Part shown: one piece after another, positions 18,301-26,757 of the stretch
Numbering within the stretch: position 1 is the first letter of the stretch
Layout: each line of letters starts with the position of its first letter
Assembly (NCBI RefSeq): GCF_004684055.1
Contig: NZ_SRIB01000009.1
Coordinates: forward strand, 35,749-99,748
Source: Soehngenia longivitae
Lineage (GTDB): Bacteria; Bacillota; Clostridia; Tissierellales; Tissierellaceae
Direction of reading: 5' to 3'
Length of the DNA: 64,000 nt
The notes under the pieces: generated by a model
What the model was told of the DNA's origin: nothing
Database searches by the model: none
Seen by the model: only the letters and a program-made list of their open reading frames with translations
Made by a program: the position numbers and the translations under genes

Positions 18301-18386
18301 TAATAAACTAATTCAAAATGATTATCTTAATTATTATATAAAATAATAAACTAATTCAAAATGATTATCTTAATTATTATATAAAA
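18301..18386. repeat. two perfect 43-bp tandem copies
   Basis: The unit beginning TAATAAACTAATTC occurs at 18301-18343 and again, unchanged, at 18344-18386. The second copy contains the stop and last codons of the PHP-domain gene, so the first copy is a duplicated gene end. Perfect identity suggests a recent event. Confidence 0.92.
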
Positions 18387-19197
18387 AATCTCTATTCTTA
18401 AATGCTTCAATTTTATCTATATCAATGTAATATTGTCCTAAGATTTCATTATCTCCATGGTAGTCAGAACCACCCGTAATAATTAAATTATTGGCTTTAC
18501 AATACTCTATGAATCTTTTTTCATCTATCTTAGAGTGTTTAGAAGTAAAGCACTCAATTCCTTTAACACCTAATTCTATTGCCATAGTTATTACTCTTTT
18601 ATTTTTTATAATGCCTGGGTGCGCTAGTATGGGTATGCCATTTGCATTTTCTATTAAAGATATGCTCTCTTCTAAAGACAATTTTCTTCTATTAACAAAT
18701 GCAGGCTTCCCTTCGGCTAAATATTTGTCGAAAGCTTCTTTAATATTCATTACATAGCCTTCTGAAACAAGTTTTCTTGCAATTAGTGCTCTACCTATGA
18801 AATTGTTATGTTGCTTACTTTCTGATATTATGCTTTCTTTATCTATCTCTACTCCTAGTGAAGATAGCTTATCGATAATTTCTAGTCCTCTGTAAAAGCG
18901 ATCTCTTTTTAAGATAGACAATTTTTCATTGAGCATATCGTTTTCACAATCTAAATAATATCCGAGTATATGTATCTCTTCTCCTTCTACGTCTGCACTA
19001 AGCTCAATCCCTGGAACAATAAAAATATTTTTGGTATCTACCGAATTGTTGGCAATATATTTTATTGCATCTATTGTATCATGATCAGTTATTGCAATAC
19101 CAACTATTTTTTTAGATGATGCCTTTTCAATAATCTCCTCTACAGAATATATTCCATCTGAATAATTTGTATGAACATGTAAATCGAATAATCTCAT
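18370..19197 (-). CDS. PHP-domain phosphoesterase
   Basis: A 275-residue PHP-domain protein with the metal-binding motifs DLHVHTNYSDG, ITDHDT, GIELSADVEG, LAHPG and GSDYHGD. Related proteins (E. coli RnmA/YciV and TrpH-like enzymes) hydrolyse short RNA or 3',5'-nucleoside bisphosphates from the 5' end. Substrate here is not proven. TAGGAG precedes the ATG at 19197. The last residues lie in a tandem duplication. It is separated from rny by a terminator. Confidence 0.85.
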   Translation of the reverse strand: MRLFDLHVHTNYSDGIYSVEEIIEKASSKKIVGIAITDHDTIDAIKYIANNSVDTKNIFIVPGIELSADVEGEEIHILGYYLDCENDMLNEKLSILKRDRFYRGLEIIDKLSSLGVEIDKESIISESKQHNNFIGRALIARKLVSEGYVMNIKEAFDKYLAEGKPAFVNRRKLSLEESISLIENANGIPILAHPGIIKNKRVITMAIELGVKGIECFTSKHSKIDEKRFIEYCKANNLIITGGSDYHGDNEILGQYYIDIDKIEAFKNRDFLYNN

Positions 19198-19230
19198 ATT
19201 TTTCTCCTAATTTTTCGCCTAAAATTTAAA

Positions 19231-19260
19231 AAACAAACCTGCCCACATGCAGGTTTGTTT
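19231..19260 (-). terminator. rho-independent terminator of rny
   Basis: A 12-bp perfect stem (AAACAAACCTGC / GCAGGTTTGTTT) with a 6-base loop; on the minus strand TTTGTTTTTT follows. It lies 12 bases after the rny stop. Confidence 0.9.
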
Positions 19261-19272
19261 AGTTTTCAATTT

Positions 19273-20823
19273 TTATTTTGCATACTCTATAGCTCGAGTT
19301 TCCCTAATAACATTTACTTTTATTTGCCCTGGATAATCGAGTTCTGATTCGATTCTTTTTACAATCTCTCTTGCTGTATGAATTATTTCTGCCTCACTTA
19401 TTTGTTCAGGTTTTACCATAATCCTTATTTCTCTACCTGCTTGTATAGCAAAAGATCTTTCAACACCTTCAAATGAATTTGCTATTTCTTCTAGTTTTTG
19501 AAGCCTTTTAATGTATGCTTCTAATGTTTCACGCCTTGCCCCAGGTCTAGCTGCAGATATAGCATCTGCTGCTTGTACAAGTACAGCTTCAACAGTTTCA
19601 GGTTCTATATCACCATGGTGTGCTGCTATTGCATGAATTACTTCACTAGATTCTTTATATTTTTTTGCTAATTCAATTCCAATCTCAATATGAGGGCCTT
19701 CATATTCATGATCAACACCTTTGCCAATATCATGAAGTAGTCCTCCTCTTCTTGCAATTTTTACGTCAGCTCCTAATTCTGCTGCCATCATCCCTGCAAG
19801 TTGAGCTACTTCAACAGAATGTCTTAATACATTTTGGCCATAACTTGTTCGATATTTTAGTCTGCCCAATAGCTTTATTAGTTCTGGGTGTAAACCGTTT
19901 ACTCCAGCTTCAAAAGCAGCTTGTTCTCCTGCTTCTTTCATTGAATTTTCAACTTCTTTTTGTGCTTTGTCTACCATCTCTTCTATTCTTGCAGGGTGAA
20001 TTCTACCATCTACAATGAGTTTCTCTAATGCAATTCTCGCCACTTCTCTTCTTATCGGATCAAATCCAGATAAAACTACAGCCTCTGGAGTATCATCGAT
20101 AATTAAGTCAATACCAGTTAAAGTTTCCAAAGCTCTAATATTTCGTCCTTCTCTCCCAATAATTCTTCCTTTCATTTCATCATTTGGAAGATTTACAACT
20201 GTTACTGTTGTTTCTGCTACATGATCCGCAGCTACTCTTTGGATAGTTCTGGAAATAATTTCCCTTGCTGTTCTATCAGCCTCATCTTTTGCTTTAGCTT
20301 CCATTTCTTTAATCATCATTGCAGATTCTTGCAATATTTCTTTTCTCGTTTCATCCAATAATATAGCTTTAGCTTGATCTACAGTTAAACCTGATATTTT
20401 TTCTAATTCCTTTGTTCGTAGCTGATGAAGTTCTTCAATTTCTAATTCTTTATCTTCTAAGTTTTTAATCTTTTTAGAAAGAGTTTCTTCTTTCTTTTCT
20501 AACATTTCACTTCTTCTGTCTAGAGATTCTTCTTTGTTTAGAAGTCTCTTTTCTAATTTTTGAATCTCATTTCTTCTTTCTCTGATTTCTCTGTCTAACT
20601 CACTTCTTGATCTGTGAATTTCTTCTTTGGCTTCTAATAAAAGCTCTTTTTTACGAGCTTCGCCTTCTTTAATCGCATCTTCAGTTATTTTTTTCGCTAA
20701 TTCTTCAGCATTATTTATTTTTCCTTCACTAATATATCTTCTTATTAGATAACCAGCAACAATGCCGATGATTAACGCTAATACAGCATAAATTAACTTA
20801 TCAATAGTTAACACCTCCGTCAT
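19273..20823 (-). CDS. rny: ribonuclease Y
   Basis: RNase Y is a membrane-anchored endoribonuclease that starts mRNA decay in Gram-positive bacteria. The 516-residue protein has an N-terminal transmembrane helix (residues ~8-27), a long Glu/Lys-rich coiled coil (~30-190), a KH domain ([15 protein letters not shown]) and an HD domain ([15 protein letters not shown]). The annotated start ATG at 20823 has no ribosome binding site upstream; instead GGAGGTG lies inside codons 2-4, positioned for an ATT codon at residue 7. The true start may be that non-standard codon. Confidence 0.95.
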   Translation of the reverse strand: MTEVLTIDKLIYAVLALIIGIVAGYLIRRYISEGKINNAEELAKKITEDAIKEGEARKKELLLEAKEEIHRSRSELDREIRERRNEIQKLEKRLLNKEESLDRRSEMLEKKEETLSKKIKNLEDKELEIEELHQLRTKELEKISGLTVDQAKAILLDETRKEILQESAMMIKEMEAKAKDEADRTAREIISRTIQRVAADHVAETTVTVVNLPNDEMKGRIIGREGRNIRALETLTGIDLIIDDTPEAVVLSGFDPIRREVARIALEKLIVDGRIHPARIEEMVDKAQKEVENSMKEAGEQAAFEAGVNGLHPELIKLLGRLKYRTSYGQNVLRHSVEVAQLAGMMAAELGADVKIARRGGLLHDIGKGVDHEYEGPHIEIGIELAKKYKESSEVIHAIAAHHGDIEPETVEAVLVQAADAISAARPGARRETLEAYIKRLQKLEEIANSFEGVERSFAIQAGREIRIMVKPEQISEAEIIHTAREIVKRIESELDYPGQIKVNVIRETRAIEYAK

Positions 20824-20890
20824 ATTTAGTTTTCAAGTTCCATATAATAATACTATTAAATTATTAATGCAAAACTACATTAAAAATCAA

Positions 20891-20916
20891 GTACAATCAG
20901 TTGCCTCAGATTGTAC
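20891..20916 (-). terminator. likely terminator of the Rad50-like module
   Basis: An 8-bp stem (GTACAATC / GATTGTAC) with a 10-base loop; on the minus strand it is followed by TTGATTTTT. It lies about 70 bases beyond the last gene of the module and before rny. Confidence 0.6.
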
Positions 20917-20987
20917 GATACACATTTTATATTACATATGGTTAAATACAATTTAATTTTATAACTTTTATATTAAACTGTCAACTG

Positions 20988-21644
20988 TTAAGAGCTTGTT
21001 ATCGGTTTTACAACGCTTACCGATCCATTTAAATCTACTCTATAAGAAACTTCTGAAAGTGCTGCAAGATGAGAGTTATGTGTAACCATAATTATTTGCC
21101 TATGAAACATTTCTGAAGTCTGTTTTATAAATTCACCTAAGTTATATATATAATCCTCACTAACGTGTTTAGCGGGCTCATCTAGTACTAATGGGCCTTC
21201 TATTAATGGCTTGTGAGTTTGTAAAAAGGCTATTCTAAGGGCTAAAGAAACAATATCAACGACCCCTCCACCCCTAGATATCTCCGGCTTAGTCTTTAAT
21301 GAGAAATCTTCTGTTTCATTAATAACATAAAATTCCGCACTCGCCTTACTTCGTAGTTCCTCAATTTCAATTTCAAACTTAATATTTGATTCGAATATAT
21401 ACTGCAAACATTTTGTAACAATTAATTCAATTTGATTCTTCGCTTGGGACCTTGCATATTCTGAAGTCTTATTAAGCAAAATAAGTACTTCATCTAAAAT
21501 TTTTAGTTCTTCATCTGATTTTTCTATATCTATTAAAATCTTTTCTTTTAGTTCTAATAAATTTTCTTTTTTTCCTTGTTCTTTATTGACAAATTCACCG
21601 AGCAAATTAATATCATTTTTTAGTTTTTCAAGCTCAATAACCAT
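20988..21644 (-). CDS. Rad50/SbcC-like ATPase, C-terminal (signature and Walker B) half
   Basis: A 218-residue protein. Residues 1-~75 are coiled coil. The rest is the C-terminal lobe of an SMC/Rad50-type ATPase: signature motif EISRGGGVVDIVSLALRIAF (Ser123-Gly127), Walker B PLVLDEP (Asp155, Glu156), and the switch histidine in MVTHNSHL (His189). It has no Walker A, so it cannot bind ATP alone; it presumably pairs with the Walker A half encoded at 21905. ABC-type heads of this group use both lobes to make one ATP site. Start ATG follows AGTAGGT. It is the last of four closely packed genes. I do not recognise a named family. Confidence 0.75.
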   Translation of the reverse strand: MVIELEKLKNDINLLGEFVNKEQGKKENLLELKEKILIDIEKSDEELKILDEVLILLNKTSEYARSQAKNQIELIVTKCLQYIFESNIKFEIEIEELRSKASAEFYVINETEDFSLKTKPEISRGGGVVDIVSLALRIAFLQTHKPLIEGPLVLDEPAKHVSEDYIYNLGEFIKQTSEMFHRQIIMVTHNSHLAALSEVSYRVDLNGSVSVVKPITSS

Positions 21645-21652
21645 AATAGTAC

Positions 21653-21901
21653 CTACTTATTTTCTAATAAATTTTTGGGCAATAATTCATTCGCCTCTTT
21701 AAACATAGATTCTATTTCCAATTTCAATTTATCAATTTCTTGTTCTAAATCCTCTGGTTTTATTCCTAACTTATTTAGTTCATTAATTATCTCTTCCTCT
21801 TGCTTTTTTAGCTGTTCTAATTGCGCTTCTGCTTTATATTTTAGATTTGTGGCTTTGTTTAAATCATCTTTTAATTTGCTCAATTCCTTTTCATAATCCA
21901 T
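21653..21901 (-). CDS. small coiled-coil protein of the Rad50-like module
   Basis: An 82-residue, highly charged protein with Leu/Ile heptads throughout (KLKDDLNKATNLKYKAEAQL and on), predicted to be a single long coiled coil. It has no recognisable catalytic motif. AGGAGGA, inside the last codons of the upstream ATPase-half gene, is its ribosome binding site. It is in the same frame as that gene, separated only by TAA-AAA. It may stand in for part of the returning coil of a Rad50-like arm. No known homologue is recognised. Confidence 0.7.
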   Translation of the reverse strand: MDYEKELSKLKDDLNKATNLKYKAEAQLEQLKKQEEEIINELNKLGIKPEDLEQEIDKLKLEIESMFKEANELLPKNLLENK

Positions 21902-21904
21902 TTT

Positions 21905-23350
21905 TTATCCTCCTAAATGATATTTTATAATGTGTTCTATCTTATCTTTATTGATATCGCTTAAACAATAAGGACATTTTTCATACTTACTCAATATATT
22001 TTTATATTTATAAACAATAGTATTCATATCTTCATTTAATTTCTTAATAATTTCAGATGAACGAGTAATATCTTTTTGCAATTTTAATATTTTATTATTA
22101 AAAGAAACTAAATCTACAAGCAATTTTATTCTAAGAGTTATTTCTTCTATATTTGTCTTTTCAGTAAATTTATTTAATCTGTCATTTATTTGATATATAT
22201 AGTGAATCTTCTTTTTTATTTCAATTAATCTGCTATTGTATTGTAATATTTTTAAATACGTATTAGTTTTCAAATATAGGTCGTTGTAAATATTATTTAC
22301 TTGGTCGATGTGTTCTAAACTATCCATTAAATTCATATAAATGTTTTTATCTTTTTTAAGTTTATTATATTTGGCATATAATAGAGTAAATTCATTGTAG
22401 CTTTTTATTTTGTACCCCAAATTGTTGTATGTTCTATCAACCTTTGATAAATCTATAAGTGAATTTAATATTTTTTCAGTCACCATAATTTTTTGATTGT
22501 AAAATGTTAGTTTTTCATGAGTTTTTTCAAAATTATAATACTTAATTAATTCTTTTGATAATTTTTCAAATAAAGTCTCAATTCTATATAAATTTTTTAG
22601 ATTATTTAATATTGCTTCGGCGTTTTTCTTATTTGACAGTATAGAATTTAAGTTGGATTTCAAGGTCAATAACTTCTCAAGTTTTTTATTTTTATACTCT
22701 AATAAATTTAACTTATCTTTTAATTCTTTATAAGTACTGGTTAATTGGTCTAAATAATTGAAGCTTTCTAATTCATTGTTAATATTATCTAGAGATTCCT
22801 CTAAGTTTTTTTTCTTTGAATTTATATTTTTGATGTCTTTAGCAGTTTCTTTTATAGCATCATCTAATATATTAACTCCTACTAATCTTCCAATCGCATT
22901 TGCTCTTGTGGATGTTTTTTCTGACAATAAAAACGGTCCTTCTAATTGTTCACCAATATTTATAGATGCAGATTCATCAGAATCAAGTTGAATTTTTTGG
23001 ATTCCAATAGTTTCAACGATTTCATTCGGTACACTATTTCCTATTCCTTCAAATGTCAACTCCTCTCCATTCGGATAAGTTAGAGAATAACCATTTTTGC
23101 TTCTTGTTCTATACCTCTTTAGAATAAATCCATCGTTTGTATGAATGGTGACGCTGCACTGGTTCTCGTTTTCTCTTATAAAATAATCCCCCGATGGTTC
23201 ATTATATAAGACCCATTTTAAAGCCCTTATAATTGCAGATTTTCCTGAATCAGAAGGCCCAATTATAACGTTCATGCCTCCGTTAAATACAAGTTCAGAG
23301 TATTTATGTGATTGAAAATTTTCTAATATTAGTTTTGTTATATATTTCAT
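21905..23350 (-). CDS. Rad50/SbcC-like ATPase, N-terminal (Walker A) half
   Basis: A 481-residue protein. Residues 1-~170 are the N-terminal lobe of an AAA_23/Rad50-like ATPase with LILENFQSHKYSEL and Walker A GPSDSGKS (31-38). A long coiled coil (~170-455) follows. It ends in CPYC plus two histidines (Cys459, Cys462, His473, His478), which resembles the Rad50 zinc hook or a C2H2 zinc site. A full SbcC would continue with a returning coil and Walker B lobe; those are encoded by the next two genes. It follows the SbcD-like gene by 8 bases, with TGAG upstream as a weak ribosome binding site. Probable role: ATP-driven partner of the nuclease in DNA-end repair. Confidence 0.8.
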   Translation of the reverse strand: MKYITKLILENFQSHKYSELVFNGGMNVIIGPSDSGKSAIIRALKWVLYNEPSGDYFIRENENQCSVTIHTNDGFILKRYRTRSKNGYSLTYPNGEELTFEGIGNSVPNEIVETIGIQKIQLDSDESASINIGEQLEGPFLLSEKTSTRANAIGRLVGVNILDDAIKETAKDIKNINSKKKNLEESLDNINNELESFNYLDQLTSTYKELKDKLNLLEYKNKKLEKLLTLKSNLNSILSNKKNAEAILNNLKNLYRIETLFEKLSKELIKYYNFEKTHEKLTFYNQKIMVTEKILNSLIDLSKVDRTYNNLGYKIKSYNEFTLLYAKYNKLKKDKNIYMNLMDSLEHIDQVNNIYNDLYLKTNTYLKILQYNSRLIEIKKKIHYIYQINDRLNKFTEKTNIEEITLRIKLLVDLVSFNNKILKLQKDITRSSEIIKKLNEDMNTIVYKYKNILSKYEKCPYCLSDINKDKIEHIIKYHLGG

Positions 23351-23358
23351 TTTCTCAC

Positions 23359-24327
23359 CTATACATTCTTCATTTGAGCTATTGCTATTCGTTTTAATGC
23401 TTCTTCTTTAACTTTATCGTTTACATTCTCAGATATAGCTACTTCTATTAAAATATCGTTTATATCCACTTTTTCAAAATTCAAAGCTGAATCAATTGTT
23501 TGCTTAAACTCCATTATTCTTTCATTTCTATATATGTTCTTTTCAAGCTCTGTTCTATCAAGTACTTCATCTCCTGATTTTGCTACTTTCAAAGGAATCA
23601 GTTCTATCGAGATGTCCTTATTAAGTGTAATTATTGCAACTTGTGGTATTCGTTCTATTTCTTTTAAACTGTTAGTTATTCTTACAAGGCTTCCTGGATT
23701 TATGAAATATTTATTGTTCCTAAATATTATTCCAAATCCAGCATGATAATGTCCGCTTAATGTTATATCTGCTTTAGTTTCTAGTATATCATCTATCAAT
23801 GTATAAGGAATTCCTTTTATAAACGGTTTATCTAATAACATCCCATGAACTATATTTATGGAATAATTACAATTAGAATCTACTGATTCCAATATATAAT
23901 TTGAAACATTTGAATCAATGTCATAAGTATAAGGTTTGCCTGTAACTTGTACTCTTATATTCTCCTTTTCTAGTATTATTTTATCATCATCTCTTATAAT
24001 ATTTAAAAAATTCAAATTGCCCAATAATCCTAACATAGTTCTATCTAACGTTGCTGGGTTTAATCCAAAAATATCATGATTTCCGCTAATTATATATATT
24101 GGTTTTTTTATTTTCTTAATTATATTTGCATACTTTGTTACTGTTAATACTGACGTATCTGGTCTATCAAATAAATCCCCACCATGGATTACAAAATCAA
24201 TTTCATATTCATCTACCATTTGAGCGATTTCTTCTAATTTATTTTCTAATGTTTTTTGAAAATCATCTTTCCTATTCTTAGGATTTGAACTTCTTAGATG
24301 TGTATCAGTTAAAAACAAAATTTTCAT
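23359..24327 (-). CDS. SbcD/Mre11-like metallophosphoesterase
   Basis: A 322-residue calcineurin-like phosphoesterase with all five Mre11/SbcD motifs: DTH (Asp8, His10), GGDLFDRP (Asp51), SGNHDIF (Asn83-Asp85), VHGM (His161) and SGHYHAGF (His193, His195). Mre11/SbcD nucleases process DNA double-strand ends and hairpins with a Rad50/SbcC partner. The next two larger genes supply the split ATPase. AGGAGGAT lies just before the ATG. The gene starts 52 bases after recA, with only a weak hairpin between, so read-through from recA is likely. Confidence 0.88.
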   Translation of the reverse strand: MKILFLTDTHLRSSNPKNRKDDFQKTLENKLEEIAQMVDEYEIDFVIHGGDLFDRPDTSVLTVTKYANIIKKIKKPIYIISGNHDIFGLNPATLDRTMLGLLGNLNFLNIIRDDDKIILEKENIRVQVTGKPYTYDIDSNVSNYILESVDSNCNYSINIVHGMLLDKPFIKGIPYTLIDDILETKADITLSGHYHAGFGIIFRNNKYFINPGSLVRITNSLKEIERIPQVAIITLNKDISIELIPLKVAKSGDEVLDRTELEKNIYRNERIMEFKQTIDSALNFEKVDINDILIEVAISENVNDKVKEEALKRIAIAQMKNV

Positions 24328-24345
24328 TATATCCTCCTATTTTAA

Positions 24346-24368
24346 AGCCTCCTTTTGCTTAGGAGGCT
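24346..24368 (-). terminator. weak hairpin between recA and the SbcD-like gene
   Basis: An 8-bp perfect GC-rich stem (AGCCTCCT / AGGAGGCT) with a 7-base loop, 11 bases after the recA stop. On the minus strand it is followed by TTTAAAATAG, a poor U-tract. It probably reduces rather than blocks transcription into the downstream module. Confidence 0.55.
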
Positions 24369-24378
24369 CATAGTACAT

Positions 24379-25422
24379 CTATTCGGATTTGATTAAGTTG
24401 CTATCGACAGTATCATTTTTCCCTTTTTTACTTAATCCATATTTCTTTCTAACTGTATCTTCAATTTCTTGATAGATTTCTGGATTTTGCCTTAGAAACT
24501 CTTTAGCATTTTCTCTGCCTTGTCCTAATTTTATATCATTATAGCTAAACCATGAACCTGCTTTATTAATTATACCTGCATTCACGCCAGCATCCACAAT
24601 ACTTCCTTCTTTTGATATCCCTTCGCCATACATAATATCAAATTCTGCTTGTTTAAAGGGTGGAGCAACTTTATTTTTTACTACTTTTACTCGTGTTCTA
24701 TTTCCAAGTATCTCTTCCCCTTGTTTTATAGAATCAATTTTTCTAACATCTAGCCTAATTGATGCATAGAACTTTAATGCCCTTCCACCTGAAGTTGTTT
24801 CAGGGTTTCCGAACATTACACCTACTTTTTCTCTTAACTGATTAATAAAAATGCATGTAGCATTAGACTTGCTTATCGCTCCAGCTAGCTTTCGCAAAGC
24901 TTGCGACATTAATCTCGCTTGTAGTCCAATGTGACTATCACCCATTTCGCCTTCAATCTCTGCCTTAGGAACTAAAGCTGCGACAGAGTCTATTACTACT
25001 ACATCTATTGCACCACTTCTTATAAGTGCTTCTGTAATCTCTAAAGCTTGTTCACCAGTATCTGGCTGTGATATTATTAGATTATCAATATCTACACCAA
25101 GTTTTTTGGCATAATTAGGATCTAATGCATGCTCAGCATCTATAAAAGCAGCAATACCACCTTCTTTTTGAGCCTCCGCTATAACATGAAGTGCAATAGT
25201 CGTTTTCCCAGAAGATTCAGGACCATATATTTCAATTATTCTACCTCTGGGTACACCCCCAATGCCTATTGCTATATCTAAATCTAGCGAACCAGTAGAT
25301 ATATAATCTAAATCTAATTTACTAGCTTCGCCAAGTTTCATTATGGAACCTTTACCGAATTGTTTTTCAATTTGACTTATTGCTAAATCAAGAGCCTTTT
25401 TCTTATCATCCATTTCCACCAT
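24379..25422 (-). CDS. recA: recombinase RecA
   Basis: RecA forms filaments on single-stranded DNA, drives strand exchange and triggers LexA self-cleavage. The 347-residue protein has Walker [25 protein letters not shown] (Walker B), the L2-region motif [22 protein letters not shown], and a polar C-terminal tail. Two ATGs (25422 and 25413) are possible; GGGAT lies 4-5 bases before the first. A LexA box lies 40 bases upstream, so it should be SOS-induced. Confidence 0.97.
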   Translation of the reverse strand: MVEMDDKKKALDLAISQIEKQFGKGSIMKLGEASKLDLDYISTGSLDLDIAIGIGGVPRGRIIEIYGPESSGKTTIALHVIAEAQKEGGIAAFIDAEHALDPNYAKKLGVDIDNLIISQPDTGEQALEITEALIRSGAIDVVVIDSVAALVPKAEIEGEMGDSHIGLQARLMSQALRKLAGAISKSNATCIFINQLREKVGVMFGNPETTSGGRALKFYASIRLDVRKIDSIKQGEEILGNRTRVKVVKNKVAPPFKQAEFDIMYGEGISKEGSIVDAGVNAGIINKAGSWFSYNDIKLGQGRENAKEFLRQNPEIYQEIEDTVRKKYGLSKKGKNDTVDSNLIKSE

Positions 25423-25461
25423 TGTATCCCAGATAAACTGGAGTCACCCCTCTCATATATA

Positions 25462-25475
25462 CGAACATTAGTTCT
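25462..25475. promoter_or_regulatory. LexA box of recA
   Basis: CGAACATTAGTTCT has perfect GAAC and GTTC half-sites with the 4-base spacing of the Gram-positive SOS box. It lies just downstream of the predicted -10 of recA, over the transcription start. Confidence 0.85.
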
Positions 25476-25481
25476 AAATAT

Positions 25482-25510
25482 ATACTACACTAATTTTTAT
25501 TTAAAGTCAA
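25482..25510 (-). promoter_or_regulatory. recA promoter
   Basis: Minus-strand TTGACT (25510-25505), a 17-base spacer and TAGTAT (25487-25482). The -35 lies within the last codons of cinA. A TATATT 3 bases further on is an alternative -10. Confidence 0.55.
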
Positions 25511-26734
25511 CTTGTTATTAATCTGAATTGTTAATTTAGCAAGAGCTAGATTTGCAATTTTTTGTTGTATCATTTCTCTTGTTCCTTTAAACTGGTTATA
25601 AATAACAATCGGATTGCCCTCAGTATATATACATATATAGTTCTCTCCAACAGTTTTTCCTTTGTCAGCAGAAGGTCCTGCAAAACCAGTTGTAGCTATG
25701 CAATAATCAGATTTAGTCTTATTGTATATTCCTTTTGCCATTTCTACAACTACTTGTTCGCTTACTACACCATATGTATCAATGGTATTTTTAGAAACAC
25801 CTAACTCATCAATTTTAGATTCAATTGTATAAGTCACAATGCCTCTATCAAGCACTTCAGAAGCACCTGGTATTCTTGTTATTCTTGAGGTTATAATACC
25901 TCCAGTCACTGATTCAGCAATACTTATTTTTTGTTTTGATCTCTTTAATTTATCTACAAGCATTTCTTCTATAGAACTATAATCGAAGCCATAAATATAA
26001 TTGTGAATTTTTGAATCGATTGTATCAATAACCCGAGAAATTTTATAATTAAGATCGTTAAGATCATAGCCTTTGCCAATTATTTTTATTTCAACTGCAC
26101 CATATGAAGCATAGGTTGCAATTTCTATTTCAGGATAATAAATTTCAATTTCTCTCAAAATAGTTTCCAATTCAGATTCGCTTATTTCCAGAGTATTTAT
26201 TGATTTTGTTACTAAATAAATGTCTGTTTTTAATTTAGGTAATACACATTCTTCAAACATTGGTATTAACTCATTTGGAGGTCCTGGAAGGAGAAATATT
26301 TTATTTCCATTTAATTCTAGAAAAATACCAGGTGCAGTTCCATTGTTATTTGGTATTAATTCTGAATTTTTCAGCTTTAAAGCTTGTTTATAATTATTAG
26401 ATGTCATTTTTTTGTTGTTATTTTTAAAATAGTTTTCTATTGTTTGCTTTGCATTTAGATCTAATTCTAAATTTAAACCTAACAATTGAGCTAAAGCTTC
26501 TTTAGTTAAATCATCTTCAGTTGGTCCTAAGCCTCCTGTGATTATAATTAGGTTGGCTCTTTCAAGAGCGTTTTTAAAAGCTATCTTTACTAATTCAGTA
26601 TCATCTACTACAGAAGTTTGAAAAATTGGTTCAATACCTACCTCAACTAATTTTTTACATATATATACAGAATTAGTATTTATTATGCTACCTAATAATA
26701 TCTCCGTACCAACGTTAATTATCTCAGCCTTCAT
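25490..26734 (-). CDS. cinA: CinA family protein (competence/damage-inducible; nicotinamide-nucleotide amidase)
   Basis: A 414-residue CinA. The N-terminal MoCF-like domain shows NVGTEILLGSI, TGGLGPTEDDLTKEA and LLPGPPNE; the C-terminal CinA domain shows SIAESVTGGIITSRITRIPGAS and TTGFAGPSADKG. CinA proteins hydrolyse ADP-ribose or deamidate NMN, salvaging pyridine nucleotides. The cinA-recA order is conserved in Firmicutes and Streptococcus. AAAGGTGAT precedes the ATG. The gene's 3' end overlaps the recA promoter. Confidence 0.94.
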   Translation of the reverse strand: MKAEIINVGTEILLGSIINTNSVYICKKLVEVGIEPIFQTSVVDDTELVKIAFKNALERANLIIITGGLGPTEDDLTKEALAQLLGLNLELDLNAKQTIENYFKNNNKKMTSNNYKQALKLKNSELIPNNNGTAPGIFLELNGNKIFLLPGPPNELIPMFEECVLPKLKTDIYLVTKSINTLEISESELETILREIEIYYPEIEIATYASYGAVEIKIIGKGYDLNDLNYKISRVIDTIDSKIHNYIYGFDYSSIEEMLVDKLKRSKQKISIAESVTGGIITSRITRIPGASEVLDRGIVTYTIESKIDELGVSKNTIDTYGVVSEQVVVEMAKGIYNKTKSDYCIATTGFAGPSADKGKTVGENYICIYTEGNPIVIYNQFKGTREMIQQKIANLALAKLTIQINNKLTLNKN

Positions 26735-26757
26735 AGTTGTATCACCTTTATAATATT

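Noticed and set aside
18301..18386. CRISPR-like or phage attachment repeat
   Set aside because: Only two abutting copies without spacers and no integrase or cas gene beside them; a simple tandem duplication.
20988..23350. One sbcC gene broken by frameshifts
   Set aside because: Each piece has its own ribosome binding site, start codon and intact motifs, the first break is an in-frame stop with an overlapping ribosome binding site, and the summed length does not match SbcC. Separate genes are more likely.
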